Below, piece after piece: positions 28,886-38,079 of a stretch of DNA of 64,000 nucleotides. The stretch's first letter is position 1. Each line of letters opens with the position of its first letter. The position numbers and the translations under genes are program-made. The notes below the pieces were generated by a model that was given only the letters and a program-made list of their open reading frames with translations, searched no databases and was not told the origin of the DNA. The stretch comes from Rhodoferax sediminis (GTDB lineage Bacteria > Pseudomonadota > Gammaproteobacteria > Burkholderiales > Burkholderiaceae_C), in assembly GCF_006970865.1 (NCBI RefSeq), contig NZ_CP035503.1, positions 3,733,001 through 3,797,000 of the forward strand. Reading direction: 5' to 3'.

Positions 28886-29752
28886 TCAGTCGAAAACGTA
28901 GTCCGCCGCCACGCTCTGGCCGACGCGCAGCAGCTGGCCGGCGCCGGCCAGCACGATGGCATTCATGCCGAAGGTGATGCCACCGTCCATGCGCGCGTCC
29001 TGCCGGTAGGTCTGCAAGGTGTCGCTCACTTCGGGGCTGGGGATGCCGCTTGCGGGGTCGACGTTGGGAATCGGGCAGCGCACGCAGGGTTTGACGGGCT
29101 TGAGCTGCGCCGGGCCCTGTTCGGTCGTCACGTGCAGGGTGTCCAGATGGTCCTCATCGTGTGCCTGCACGCCCGACAGCACCAGGTTGGGGCGAAAGCG
29201 CTCCATGCCGACCGGCCCGTGGCCGCCCGCCTGCAACCGGGTGTTGAGGTCGTCCAGCGCCGCGTCGCTGGTCACCAGCAGCGCAAAGCCGTCGTTGAAC
29301 TGCACCGGCGCCTCGACGCCGCCGGTCCACTTCAGGCTGGACAGGCGCTGCACGTCGGGATCGAAGCGCACCAGGCGCAGCTTCTTGCCCAGAAAGTCGC
29401 TGAACCACTGCGCCGCCAGCGCGCCCATGTCCCAGGCGTCCACCACGTCGTCCCAGACCCGCACGCGCGCGGGCTGCTCCACGGCGTCCAGCGCCACGTG
29501 CAGGGTCAGCATGCCGGGCGCGCGCAGCACCATCTCGGAGGTCTTGAGCTGCGGGCGGATCAGCGCCATGCGCGGCAGCGTGCGCTGCGTCACGAAGTCG
29601 CCGGCCTCGTCCACCACCATCCAGGCGCGGTCCCACTCCAGCCCGGTCTCCAGCAGCAGGGCCTCCTGCACTTCAATGCCGGCGCACGACTTGATGGGGT
29701 AGAGGAACAGCCGCGCAATGCGGCCCGTCACGTCGGGACTGGAAGAGGTCAC
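28886..29752 (-). CDS. MOSC domain protein (YcbX-like)
   Basis: 288 residues: N-terminal MOSC beta-barrel part (IARLFLYPIKSCAGIEVQEALL, WDRAWMVVDEAGDFVTQR) and a C-terminal MOSC domain with the conserved Cys in LKPVKPCVRCPIPNVDP. YcbX-type proteins act with molybdenum cofactor in reducing N-hydroxylated compounds. The start is GTG at 29752, because the ATG eight bases upstream is followed by an early stop. Divergent from the monooxygenase gene. Confidence 0.85.
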   Translation of the reverse strand: MTSSSPDVTGRIARLFLYPIKSCAGIEVQEALLLETGLEWDRAWMVVDEAGDFVTQRTLPRMALIRPQLKTSEMVLRAPGMLTLHVALDAVEQPARVRVWDDVVDAWDMGALAAQWFSDFLGKKLRLVRFDPDVQRLSSLKWTGGVEAPVQFNDGFALLVTSDAALDDLNTRLQAGGHGPVGMERFRPNLVLSGVQAHDEDHLDTLHVTTEQGPAQLKPVKPCVRCPIPNVDPASGIPSPEVSDTLQTYRQDARMDGGITFGMNAIVLAGAGQLLRVGQSVAADYVFD

Positions 29753-29810
29753 GGGGGCATCCTTTCAACGAAAGCTCCGATTTTGCCCCGCCTCCTACAA
29801 TTGTGGACTT

Positions 29811-30938
29811 ATGGCTCAACCCTTTGATGTATGTATTCGCGGCGCCGGGGTGGTGGGGCGCACGCTCGCCTTGTTGCTGGCGCGCGACCGGCTGCGCGTG
29901 GCCCTGGTGGCCGGGCCCACGGCGCCGGCCGCAGCCGCCACCGATGTGCGCGCCTATGCGCTCAACGCCGCGGCGCGCGCGCTGCTCGAATCGCTGCGCG
30001 GCTGGCCCGACGACGCCTTTGCCACCGCGGTGCTGGGCATGCAGGTGTGCGGCGATGACGGCGGCGAGGTCAACTTCAGCGCCGCGGCGCAAGGCGCGCC
30101 GGCCTTGGCCTGGATTGTCGATGTGCCCGCCCTCGAAGCCCAATTGGCCGAGGCGGTGCGCTACCAGCCGCTGGTCGAGGTTGTGGACGCGCCGCCGCAG
30201 AGTGCGGCGCTGACGGTGATCTGCGAGGGCCGCGCCAGCAGCGCGCGCGCGGAATTCGGCGTCGATTTTGACGTGACACCCTATCCGCAGCGGGCGATTG
30301 CGGCCCGGCTGGTTTGTGAAAAGTCGCATGGCCAGATCGCGCGCCAGTGGTTTGCGAACAACGAGATCCTGGCGTTTCTGCCGCTGGGCGGTGACCAGGG
30401 GAACTCGGTGGCGATTGTGTGGTCTGTCCCGCAGGAGCGTGCGGCGCAGCTGCTGGCCCTGAGCCCCGAAGAATTTGCACGGCAGCTCGGTGTCGCCAGC
30501 CACGGCGCCCTGGGCGCGCTGACGCTGGGCAGCGAGCGCGCCGCCTGGCCGCTGCAACTGGCGCGGGCCGGCCGCTGGGTCGGCACGCACGCGGGGAAAA
30601 GCTGGGCGCTGGCCGGGGACGCCGCACACACGGTGCATCCGCTGGCCGGGCAAGGACTGAATCTGGGCCTGGCCGATGCGGCGGAGCTGGCCGCGGTATT
30701 GCACGAGCGCGACTACTGGCGCAGCGTGGGCGACCTGCGACTGCTGCGCCGCTACGAGCGCGCCCGCAAGGTCGACGTGCTGTCGATGGGGCTGGCCACC
30801 GACGGCTTGCAGCAGTTGTTTGCGCGCGGCGCGGGGCCGTTGCAGGCCTTGCGCAACTGGGGCATGAACGGGTTTGAACGCAGCGGGCCGCTGAAGACCT
30901 GGCTGGCCCGGCAGGCGATGGGGCTGCGCCGCACCTGA
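29811..30938 (+). CDS. UbiH/UbiF-family FAD-dependent monooxygenase
   Basis: 375 residues. N-terminal FAD-binding GAGVVGRTLALLLARDRLRVALV and the second FAD motif GDAAHTVHPLAGQGLNLGLADA (about 265-286), which defines the ubiquinone hydroxylase family. It probably hydroxylates a ring position in ubiquinone synthesis, but which carbon is not decidable from sequence. ATG at 29811 begins MAQPFDVCIRGAG. Followed 45 bases later by dsbC. Confidence 0.86.
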   Translation: MAQPFDVCIRGAGVVGRTLALLLARDRLRVALVAGPTAPAAAATDVRAYALNAAARALLESLRGWPDDAFATAVLGMQVCGDDGGEVNFSAAAQGAPALAWIVDVPALEAQLAEAVRYQPLVEVVDAPPQSAALTVICEGRASSARAEFGVDFDVTPYPQRAIAARLVCEKSHGQIARQWFANNEILAFLPLGGDQGNSVAIVWSVPQERAAQLLALSPEEFARQLGVASHGALGALTLGSERAAWPLQLARAGRWVGTHAGKSWALAGDAAHTVHPLAGQGLNLGLADAAELAAVLHERDYWRSVGDLRLLRRYERARKVDVLSMGLATDGLQQLFARGAGPLQALRNWGMNGFERSGPLKTWLARQAMGLRRT

Positions 30939-30983
30939 GCTGAATCGCGGCCGCCACGGCAGGAATTGAAAATAACCGGAACC

Positions 30984-31712
30984 ATGATGACGAAATTACT
31001 GAAAACCCTGCTGCACACGGTGCTCGCGGTGGCCGCCCTGACGAGCTGCCTGGGCGCCAGCGCCCAGGAGGCGGTGATTCGCAAGAACCTGGCCGAGCGC
31101 GTGCCGCAGATGCCGAAGATCGACGAGGTCAGCAAAACCGGCATGCCCGGCCTGTACGAGTTGCGCGTGAACGGCTCCGACATTCTGTACACCGACTCGG
31201 AGGGCAATTACCTGATCCAGGGCGCCCTGATCGACACCAAACTGCGCCGCAACCTGACCGAAGAACGCATGGACAAACTCACGGCGGTGGACTTCGCCGC
31301 CCTGCCCATCAAGGACGCCTTCACCGTGGTGCGCGGCAACGGCAAGCGCAAGCTGGCCGTGTTCGAGGATCCCAACTGCCCGTACTGCAAGCACTTCGAG
31401 CGCGACCTGCAGGCGGTCAACAACGTCACCATCCACATGTTCCTGCTGCCCATCCTGGGGCACGACTCGCCCGAGAAATCAAAGAACGTGTGGTGCGCCA
31501 AGGACCGCGCCAAGGCCTGGCAGGACCTGATGCTGAAGGACGCCGCGCCTCCGGCCGCCACCTGCGACACCGGCGCGCTGACCCGCAACCTGGCGTTCGC
31601 GACCCGTTACAAAATCACCGGCACGCCGACCCTGTTCTTCGCCGACGGCTCGCGCGTGCCGGGCTACATCGACGCGCAGCAGGTCGAAAAACAGCTGGCT
31701 GCCGCCAAATAG
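30984..31712 (+). CDS. dsbC: Thiol:disulfide interchange protein DsbC
   Basis: 242 residues, periplasmic disulfide isomerase. Signal peptide about 1-28 (MMTKLLKTLL, cleaved near ASAQ-EA), N-terminal dimerisation domain, and a thioredoxin domain with redox motif C132-P-Y-C135 and the cis-Pro loop TGTPTLFF. Two more Cys (VWCAKD, ATCDTG) match the structural disulfide of DsbC. The CPYC centre replaces CGYC of E. coli. ATG at 30984 is chosen over an in-frame TTG at 30966. Confidence 0.92.
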   Translation: MMTKLLKTLLHTVLAVAALTSCLGASAQEAVIRKNLAERVPQMPKIDEVSKTGMPGLYELRVNGSDILYTDSEGNYLIQGALIDTKLRRNLTEERMDKLTAVDFAALPIKDAFTVVRGNGKRKLAVFEDPNCPYCKHFERDLQAVNNVTIHMFLLPILGHDSPEKSKNVWCAKDRAKAWQDLMLKDAAPPAATCDTGALTRNLAFATRYKITGTPTLFFADGSRVPGYIDAQQVEKQLAAAK

Positions 31713-31746
31713 ACCGCATCGGCCGCACATCTTGAAGTCCCGCTTG

Positions 31747-33525
31747 ATGGTCCCGCCCCTGCACTACCGCGTGGAGGTGGCCGACCTGCACGCGCACCTG
31801 TACCGCGTCACGCTCACCATTGCCGAGCCCGCCGCACAGCAGCGCGTGGCGTTGCCGGTGTGGATCCCGGGCAGCTACCTGGTGCGCGAATTCTCCAAGA
31901 ACCTGCAGCAGTTGCAGGCGCGCCAAGGCACCCGGGCTGCCCCGCTGCGCCAACTCGACAAATGCAGCTGGGAGGTGGAATGCCTGCCGGCCAAGCCGCT
32001 GGTGCTCAGCTATGAGGTGTATGCGCTGGACCCTTCGGTGCGCACCGCGTGGCTGGATGCCGCGCGTGGCTTTTTCAATGGCACCAGTTTGTGCCTGCGC
32101 GTCCTGGGCCAGGAAGACCAGCCGCATGGGCTGGAACTCGTTGCTAGTCAATCCATAGCGCACTGGCAAGTAGCCACGCCGGCTACAGCGCAAAAGATTG
32201 ATAAAAAGGGCTTCGGCCGCTACCTCGCCGCCAGTTACGACGAGCTGGTGGACTGCCCGGTGGAAATGGGCACGTTCTTGAGCGGTGCCTTCGTGGCCGC
32301 CGGCGTGCCGCACCGTTTTGTCGTGGCCGGCGCAGCGCCCTCGTTCGACTTTGACCGGCTGCTGGCGGACGCCCAAAAAATCTGCGAGGCCGAAATCCGC
32401 TTCTGGCATGGCGCCTTTGGCACGGGCGCCCGTGCCAAGGCGCGCGCGCCGCACGCCAACTACCTGTTCATGCTGAACGCCGTGGACGACGGCTACGGCG
32501 GGCTGGAACACCGCACCAGCACGGCGCTGATCTGCAACCGCCGCGACCTGCCGCGGCTCGGCGAGAAAAAGCCGCCCGAGGGCTACACGACGCTGCAGGG
32601 CCTGATCAGCCACGAATACTTCCACACCTGGAACGTCAAGCGCCTGCGCCCGGAGGAGTTCACGCGTTACGACTACACGCAGGAAAACTACACGCAGCTG
32701 CTGTGGTTTTTCGAGGGCTTCACCAGCTACTACGACGACCTGCTGCTGCGCCGCGCCGGTCTGGTCGACGATGCCGGCTACCTGCGCCTGCTGAACAAGA
32801 CCCTCAACCAGGTGCAGCAGACGCCGGGACGCGCGCTGCAGTCGGTCGCGCAGGCCAGTTTCGACGCCTGGGTCAAGTACTACCGGGTCGACGAGAACAC
32901 GCCCAACGCCACGGTGAGCTACTACACCAAGGGCGCGCTGGTGGCGCTGTGTTTTGATTTGACGTTGCGCCTGGAAGGCCACACCACGCTCGACCACGTG
33001 ATGCGCGCCCTGTGGCGGCGCTGCCAGGCCGGCCCCTTGACCGAGGCCGACTTCGCCGCGGTGCTGCAGGAGCTGGGCGGCCGCTCCTTCTCGAAGGAGA
33101 TCGCCCGCTGGGTGCACGGCACGCGCGAGTTGCCGCTGCGCGACCTGCTCGAGCGGCACGGCGTGGCCGTGCTCGACGAGCCGGCCCAGCTGGCGCAGCG
33201 GCTGGGCCTGCGCGTGAGCGAGAGCAACGGCATCCAGGTCAAGACCGTGCTGCGCGGCGGGGCGGCCGAGCGCGCCGGCCTGGCCGCGGGCGACGAATGG
33301 CTGGGCGTCCAAGTCGGCACCAAGGCGTCTCCCAGCAGCTGGCGCCTGAACAAGCTCGACGAGCTGCTGCTGTACGCGGGGTCTTCCAGAAAAGTGACCG
33401 TCATCATCGCGCGCGACAAGCGCCTGCTGCGGCTGACGCTGGCCCTGCCCCCCGCCGTCACCACGTGGCGTCTGGCCCTGCGCGACGCCGCACTGGCCAA
33501 GCCGTGGCTCGCATCCCAGGACTAG
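31747..33525 (+). CDS. M61 family metallopeptidase with PDZ domain (glycyl aminopeptidase-like)
   Basis: 592 residues. An N-terminal beta-rich domain (VWIPGSYLVREFSKNLQQLQ) is followed by the catalytic domain with zinc motif H289-E-Y-F-H293 and third ligand E323 in WFFEGFTSYYDDL, and a C-terminal PDZ domain (about 490-575, VKTVLRGGAAERAGLAAGDEWLGV). No signal peptide is seen. Residues about 132-155 are encoded by a copy of the dispersed repeat, read through in frame. The last 22 bases overlap the next gene. ATG at 31747 is preferred to a TTG 15 bases before. Confidence 0.9.
   Translation: MVPPLHYRVEVADLHAHLYRVTLTIAEPAAQQRVALPVWIPGSYLVREFSKNLQQLQARQGTRAAPLRQLDKCSWEVECLPAKPLVLSYEVYALDPSVRTAWLDAARGFFNGTSLCLRVLGQEDQPHGLELVASQSIAHWQVATPATAQKIDKKGFGRYLAASYDELVDCPVEMGTFLSGAFVAAGVPHRFVVAGAAPSFDFDRLLADAQKICEAEIRFWHGAFGTGARAKARAPHANYLFMLNAVDDGYGGLEHRTSTALICNRRDLPRLGEKKPPEGYTTLQGLISHEYFHTWNVKRLRPEEFTRYDYTQENYTQLLWFFEGFTSYYDDLLLRRAGLVDDAGYLRLLNKTLNQVQQTPGRALQSVAQASFDAWVKYYRVDENTPNATVSYYTKGALVALCFDLTLRLEGHTTLDHVMRALWRRCQAGPLTEADFAAVLQELGGRSFSKEIARWVHGTRELPLRDLLERHGVAVLDEPAQLAQRLGLRVSESNGIQVKTVLRGGAAERAGLAAGDEWLGVQVGTKASPSSWRLNKLDELLLYAGSSRKVTVIIARDKRLLRLTLALPPAVTTWRLALRDAALAKPWLASQD
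32141..32211. repeat. Dispersed repeat copy inside the M61 peptidase gene
   Basis: TTGCTAGTCAATCCATAGCG, then GGCTACAGCG and GATTGATAAAAAGGGC. AT-rich sequence unlike the flanking codons, encoding about LVASQSIAHWQVATPATAQK in frame at a surface-like linker of the peptidase. Confidence 0.5.
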
Positions 33526-34583
33526 GCCGCACGGTTGCCGCACTGACGCTGGCCGTGCTGCTGGCGCACTGGGCCGTGCTGGCCTGGCTGGCCGCCCATT
33601 GGCAGGAAACCTCCGTGCTGCGGCCCATGGCCGCGCCGATGCTGACCCGCGAGATCGTGCCCACGGCCCCGGCGCCGCCGCCCGTTCTTCAGAGAAAAGC
33701 AGCGCCAGCCCATGCCACACGTGCACACAAAGCTACCAAATCAATAGCAATCGAAGCCACGGCGACCCCGCAGCCGCCCGCCGTGGCGCCGCCGGAGCCT
33801 GCCGCCTCCGCGCCCGAGGTGGCCGGCAGCGCCGCCACCGCTACCGCCAGCGCCCCCGAGGCGCCGGCATCCATCCCGGCCGGCACCAACAGCGTCACGC
33901 CGCTGGACGACAGCGCCAACCCCCATGCCGCCACGAACTACCTGGACATCTGGCCCGACGACACGCGCCTGATCTATCGTCTCAGTGGCAACTACCGCGG
34001 GGCGCTGCACGGCGACGCGCAGGTGCTGTGGCAACGCCAGGGCGACCAGTACCAGTCCCGCATCGAGGTGAACATCGGCTGGCTGCTCAGCATGAGCATG
34101 ACCAGCCAGGGCAGCATCGCGCCGCCGGGCCTGTTCCCGCGCGTCTATGAAGAGCTGGTGCGCAGCCGGCGCCGCAGCATCGTGCTGGACGAGCACAGCA
34201 TCCTGCTGCCCAACGGCAACCAGGTGGCGCGCCCGCAGGGAGTGCAGGACACGATCAGCCAGTTCGTCGAACTCGCCTGGCAGTTCAACACCGGGCAGAC
34301 CGCGCTGCAGGTGGGCCACTCGTTCGACCTGTGGCTGGCGCGCCCCGGCGGCGTGGATCTGTGGACCTACGACGTGCCCGAAGAAGTCACGGTGCCCACC
34401 CCGCGACTCGGGCCGGTGCGGGCCTTTCACATCAAGCCGCGCCCGCCAGGCAACCCGCGCGGCACCATCATGGTGGAGATGTGGTTTGCGCCGAGCCTGC
34501 AATACCTGCCAGTGCGCGTGCGCCTGAATCTGGATGAGGCGAACTACGTGGACCTGATCGTCGACAAGATCGAGCAGCGCTAG
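33504..34583 (+). CDS. DUF3108 domain protein, membrane-anchored
   Basis: 359 residues. An N-terminal transmembrane helix (about 9-30, ALTLAVLLAHWAVLAWLAA) is followed by a Pro/Ala-rich linker (about 45-130) and a C-terminal beta-barrel-like DUF3108 domain (YRLSGNYRGALHGDAQVLWQ... VDLIVDKIEQR). It is probably periplasmic and anchored; function unknown. The start is GTG at 33504, 22 bases inside the peptidase gene, chosen because the TM helix begins there. The linker holds a short copy of the dispersed repeat (33729-33751). Confidence 0.8.
   Translation: MARIPGLGRTVAALTLAVLLAHWAVLAWLAAHWQETSVLRPMAAPMLTREIVPTAPAPPPVLQRKAAPAHATRAHKATKSIAIEATATPQPPAVAPPEPAASAPEVAGSAATATASAPEAPASIPAGTNSVTPLDDSANPHAATNYLDIWPDDTRLIYRLSGNYRGALHGDAQVLWQRQGDQYQSRIEVNIGWLLSMSMTSQGSIAPPGLFPRVYEELVRSRRRSIVLDEHSILLPNGNQVARPQGVQDTISQFVELAWQFNTGQTALQVGHSFDLWLARPGGVDLWTYDVPEEVTVPTPRLGPVRAFHIKPRPPGNPRGTIMVEMWFAPSLQYLPVRVRLNLDEANYVDLIVDKIEQR
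33729..33751. repeat. Short dispersed repeat core inside the DUF3108 gene
   Basis: AAAGCTACCAAATCAATAGC matches the GCTAnC-AAA-N-ATAGC core of the repeat family. It encodes HKATKSIAIE inside the Pro/Ala linker. No clear second half is seen. Confidence 0.4.
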
Positions 34584-34611
34584 GCATGCCCTCACGCTTG
34601 CCGCTGCGTTT

Positions 34612-35910
34612 CTAGCGCTGGTCCACGACCCGCCTGGCCTTGCCCACACTGCGCTCGATGCCGCCCTCGGGTCGCAGGTCGATCTGCACGCTGGAGCCCA
34701 CATAGACCTTGATCTCGTGCCGAAGCAGCTGGGCGCTGGCACGCGCCTCCAGGCTCTCGGGCGATACGCCGGGGCGCGTCTCCACCGCCACCGTGAGGTT
34801 GTCCATCGGCCCCTCGCGCGTCAGGATGCACTGGTAATGCGGGGCCAGTTCGGCGCGCTTGAGGATCAGCTCCTCGATCTGCGTCGGGAACACGTTCACG
34901 CCACGGATGATCATCATGTCGTCGCTGCGACCGGTAATTTTTTCCATGCGGCGCATGGTGCGCGCCGTGCCGGGCAGCAGCCGCGTGAGGTCGCGCGTGC
35001 GGTAGCGGATGATGGGCAGCGCCTCCTTGGTCAGGCTGGTGAACACCAGTTCGCCCAGCTCGCCATCGGGCAGCGGCTCGCCCGTGTGGGGGTCGATGAT
35101 TTCGGGGTAGAAATGGTCTTCCCAGATGGTCGGGCCGTCCTTCGTCTCGATGCACTCGTTGGCCACGCCCGGGCCCATGACCTCCGAGAGGCCGTAGATG
35201 TCCACCGCGTCGATCCCCATGCGCTGCTCGATCGCCAGGCGCATGTCGTTGGTCCAGGGCTCGGCGCCGAAGATGCCGATGCGCAGCGAGGAGCTGGCCG
35301 GGTCGATGCCGTGGCGCTCGAACTCGTCGGCAATCGCCAGCATGTAGCTGGGCGTGACCATGATGATGTCGGGCTGGAAGTCCTGGATCAGCTGCACCTG
35401 GCGCTCGGTCTGGCCGCCGCCGAACGGCACCACCGTCAAGCCGAGTTTTTCCGCGCCGTAGTGCGCGCCCAGGCCGCCCGTGAACAGGCCGTAGCCATAG
35501 CTCACATGCACCATGTCGCCGGGGCGCGCGCCGCTGGCGCGAATGCTGCGCGCCACCACCGTGGCCCAGGTGTCGATATCGCGCGCGGTGTAGCCCACCA
35601 CCGTGGGCTTGCCGGTGGTGCCGCTGGAGGCGTGGATGCGCACCACAGAAGAGCGCGGCACGGCGAACATGCCGAACGGGTAGTGCTCGCGCAGGTCCTT
35701 CTTGCTGGTGAGCGGAAATCTGGCCAGGTCGGCCAGGCTGCGGCAATCGTCCGGGTGCACGCCGGCCGCGTCGAACTTCGCGCGGTAGGCCGGAGAATGG
35801 GCGTACGCGTGGACCAGCGTGGCCTGCAGCCGCTTGAGCTGCAGTGCGCGCAACTCGTCGATGCTGGCCTTTTCGATCGGCTCGAGCGCAAAAGCCTTCA
35901 AATTGCTCAT
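34612..35910 (-). CDS. paaK: Phenylacetate-CoA ligase
   Basis: 432 residues; ATP-dependent activation of phenylacetate to phenylacetyl-CoA, first step of the paa pathway. AMP-binding signature HASSGTTGKPTVVGYT, then GYGLFTGGLGAHYGAEKLG, EPWTNDMRLAIE and YGLSEVMGPGVANEC, all typical of PaaK. It overlaps paaI by four bases and is the last gene of paaG-paaI-paaK. Confidence 0.95.
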   Translation of the reverse strand: MSNLKAFALEPIEKASIDELRALQLKRLQATLVHAYAHSPAYRAKFDAAGVHPDDCRSLADLARFPLTSKKDLREHYPFGMFAVPRSSVVRIHASSGTTGKPTVVGYTARDIDTWATVVARSIRASGARPGDMVHVSYGYGLFTGGLGAHYGAEKLGLTVVPFGGGQTERQVQLIQDFQPDIIMVTPSYMLAIADEFERHGIDPASSSLRIGIFGAEPWTNDMRLAIEQRMGIDAVDIYGLSEVMGPGVANECIETKDGPTIWEDHFYPEIIDPHTGEPLPDGELGELVFTSLTKEALPIIRYRTRDLTRLLPGTARTMRRMEKITGRSDDMMIIRGVNVFPTQIEELILKRAELAPHYQCILTREGPMDNLTVAVETRPGVSPESLEARASAQLLRHEIKVYVGSSVQIDLRPEGGIERSVGKARRVVDQR

Positions 35911-36341
35911 GACGTTTCCTCAATGAGGTGGCCCTTGATCTGCGCGCTCTTGCCGCGAAACAGCGCGACCACCTCGCCATGCTGGTTGCTGACCTTGATA
36001 TCGTAGATGCCGTGGCGCCCGCTCAGGGTTTGCTCCACGCCCTCGCTGGTCAGCACGTCGCCCAGCCGCCCCGACTTCAAAAACTCGATGCTGCAACCAG
36101 CCGCCACCGTGACCTTGTTGTGGCTGTTGCAGGCAAAGGCAAAAGTGGAGTCCGCCAGCGTGAAGATCAGCCCGCCATGGCAAATCTGGTGGCCGTTCAG
36201 GTGTTCCTCGCGCACCGTCATGCGCATCGTGGCGCGCCCGGGCTGGCAGCTGACCAGCTCCATCTTCATGAAATCCTTCGACGCGGTGTCGACCGCAAAC
36301 ATCGATTCGCCCACGCGCTTAGCCAACGCTGCGGCGTCCAT
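35907..36341 (-). CDS. paaI: Hydroxyphenylacetyl-CoA thioesterase PaaI
   Basis: 144 residues (145 from the ATG at 36344), a hotdog-fold thioesterase. The catalytic region is NGHQICHGGLIFTLADSTFA, with the H-G-G and L-A-D elements of PaaI. It removes CoA from dead-end phenylacetyl-CoA derivatives. It overlaps both neighbours (paaG by about 23 bases, paaK by four), so the three are translated as a unit. Confidence 0.93.
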   Translation of the reverse strand: MDAAALAKRVGESMFAVDTASKDFMKMELVSCQPGRATMRMTVREEHLNGHQICHGGLIFTLADSTFAFACNSHNKVTVAAGCSIEFLKSGRLGDVLTSEGVEQTLSGRHGIYDIKVSNQHGEVVALFRGKSAQIKGHLIEETS

Positions 36342-37146
36342 CATTCCCCTTGAACTGCGCCGGACGCTTTTCCAGGAAGGCCGTCACGCCTTCGATGTAG
36401 TCGTGCGTGCGGCCCAGGGCGGACTGCGTGTCGCGCTCCGCATCGAGCTGCTGGTGCAGCGTGCGCGTGCTGCTCTCGCGCAGCAGCTGGCGGGTCGCCA
36501 CCAGCGCCTTGGTCGGCATCACGGCCAGACGCTGCGCCATCTCCATGGCAGCGGCCACACAGTCGTCCGCCACGTCCCAGATCAGGCCCCACTCCTTGGC
36601 TCGCGCGGCCGGCAGTTTGTCGCCGGTCATGGCCAGCGCCATGGCGCGCGCCAGGCCCAGCCGTTCCACCAGGAACCAGCTGCCGCCGGCATCGGGAATC
36701 AGGCCGATCTTGCTGAAGGCCTGGATGAAGCTGGCCGTGGGCGCGGCAATCGCGATGTCGCAGGTCATGGCCAGCGAGGCGCCGGCACCGGCCGCGACGC
36801 CGTTCACCGCGGCGATTGTGGGCATGCGCAGGCTCTGCAGGCGGCGCGCCGTGGGATTGAAGGCCTGGTCGATGACCGGCCCGGGATTGGCCCGCTCGAC
36901 CAGTCCGGGGCCGGGCGCAAAGTCAAACTCAGCCAGGTCCGCACCCGCGCAAAAGCCGCGCCCGGCCCCGGTGATCACCAGCGCACGGATGGCCGGGTTG
37001 GCCTCGGCGCGGTCCAGCGCGGCCCACAGGTCCTGGTGCATCTGGCGCGTGAAACTGTTGAGGGATTGCGGGCGGTTCAGGGTCACGACGGCGATGCCGC
37101 CCTGCTCGCTGTACAAAACGGTGGGTGGGGTAGTGGGTTCGGTCAT
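36319..37146 (-). CDS. paaG: 2-(1,2-epoxy-1,2-dihydrophenyl)acetyl-CoA isomerase
   Basis: 275 residues of the crotonase family. The oxyanion-hole region ITGAGRGFCAGADLAEF and NGVAAGAGASLAMTCDIAIA are present, and LIPDAGGSWFL carries Asp where hydratases have Glu, as in PaaG-type isomerases. It follows a CAGGAG site. It is the first gene of the operon, directly downstream of the palindromic operator at 37178-37193. Confidence 0.92.
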   Translation of the reverse strand: MTEPTTPPTVLYSEQGGIAVVTLNRPQSLNSFTRQMHQDLWAALDRAEANPAIRALVITGAGRGFCAGADLAEFDFAPGPGLVERANPGPVIDQAFNPTARRLQSLRMPTIAAVNGVAAGAGASLAMTCDIAIAAPTASFIQAFSKIGLIPDAGGSWFLVERLGLARAMALAMTGDKLPAARAKEWGLIWDVADDCVAAAMEMAQRLAVMPTKALVATRQLLRESSTRTLHQQLDAERDTQSALGRTHDYIEGVTAFLEKRPAQFKGNDGRRSVG

Positions 37147-37177
37147 GCGTGTCTCCTGAAACGGAATTTACCATTGG

Positions 37178-37193
37178 CCGACCGATCGGTCGG
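37178..37193. promoter_or_regulatory. 16-bp perfect palindrome, probable TetR-type PaaR operator
   Basis: CCGACCGATCGGTCGG is a perfect palindrome, flanked by TT and AA two bases further out on each side. It lies in the 115-base divergent space between paaG and an enoyl-CoA hydratase gene. Alternating ACCGA/TCGGT arms are typical of TetR-family regulators of CoA-ester catabolism; assignment to PaaR is an inference from position. No tetR gene is in the window. Confidence 0.75.
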
Positions 37194-37261
37194 TTAATGG
37201 TTTCCCTTGGTTGGTCGTTGGTTATAGTCTGCCTCATCCCAACAGAAAGCCGGAGATGACC

Positions 37262-38041
37262 ATGAGTTACGAAATGATTACGGCCCGCACCGAAGGCGGC
37301 AAGGTCGGCGTCGTCACACTGAACCGCCCGAAACAGCTCAACGCGCTGAACAACCAGTTGATGGACGAGCTGGGCCACGCGCTCAAGGGCTTCGACGCCG
37401 ACGCGGCGATCGGCTGCGTGATCGTCACGGGCAGCGAGAAGGCCTTTGCCGCCGGCGCCGACATCGGCGCGATGGCAACCTACGGTTTTGCCGATGTCTA
37501 CAAGGGCGACTACATCACGCGCAACTGGGAAACCATCCGCTCCATCCGCAAGCCGGTGATCGCCGCCGTGAGCGGCTTCGCGCTGGGCGGCGGCTGCGAG
37601 CTGGCGATGATGTGCGACTTCATCATCGCGGCCGACAACGCGCGTTTTGGCCAGCCCGAAATCAAGCTCGGCATCATTCCCGGCGCCGGCGGCACGCAGC
37701 GCCTGCCGCGCGCGGTGGGCAAGGCCAAGGCCATGGACATGGCGCTCACGGGCCGCATGATGGACGCCACGGAGGCCGAGCGCGCCGGCCTGGTGAGCCG
37801 CGTGGTGGCGCTGGACAAATTGATGGACGAGGCGCTGGGCGCAGCGCTGATGATCTGCGACTACTCGCAAATCGCCGTGATGGCGGCCAAGGAGTCGGTG
37901 AACCGCGCCTTCGAAGGCTCCTTGAGCGACGGCATCATGTTCGAGCGCCGCCTGTTCCATGCGATGTTTGCCACCACCGACCAGAAGGAAGGCATGGACG
38001 CGTTCGTGAACAAGCGCAAGCCCGAATTCAAGAACCAGTGA
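37262..38041 (+). CDS. Enoyl-CoA hydratase
   Basis: 259 residues of the crotonase family with both catalytic Glu: [15 protein letters not shown] and [20 protein letters not shown], plus the oxyanion-hole [13 protein letters not shown] at 37262 has GGAG six bases upstream; an ATG at 37256 is too close to that site. It is transcribed away from paaG across the operator, so it may be the hydratase of phenylacetate breakdown (PaaF role) or a general beta-oxidation enzyme. A TATAGT -10-like element lies at 37223-37228. Confidence 0.92.
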   Translation: MSYEMITARTEGGKVGVVTLNRPKQLNALNNQLMDELGHALKGFDADAAIGCVIVTGSEKAFAAGADIGAMATYGFADVYKGDYITRNWETIRSIRKPVIAAVSGFALGGGCELAMMCDFIIAADNARFGQPEIKLGIIPGAGGTQRLPRAVGKAKAMDMALTGRMMDATEAERAGLVSRVVALDKLMDEALGAALMICDYSQIAVMAAKESVNRAFEGSLSDGIMFERRLFHAMFATTDQKEGMDAFVNKRKPEFKNQ

Positions 38042-38063
38042 GATGGTGCCGGAGCCGTCACGT

Positions 38064-38069
38064 TATAAT
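38064..38069 (+). promoter_or_regulatory. -10 element of the tRNA-Met promoter
   Basis: A perfect TATAAT lies 11 bases before the tRNA, just after the hydratase stop. No good -35 hexamer is visible 16-18 bases upstream. The GC-rich discriminator GAGGGC is typical of stable RNA promoters. Confidence 0.5.
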
Positions 38070-38079
38070 AGAGGGCTCA

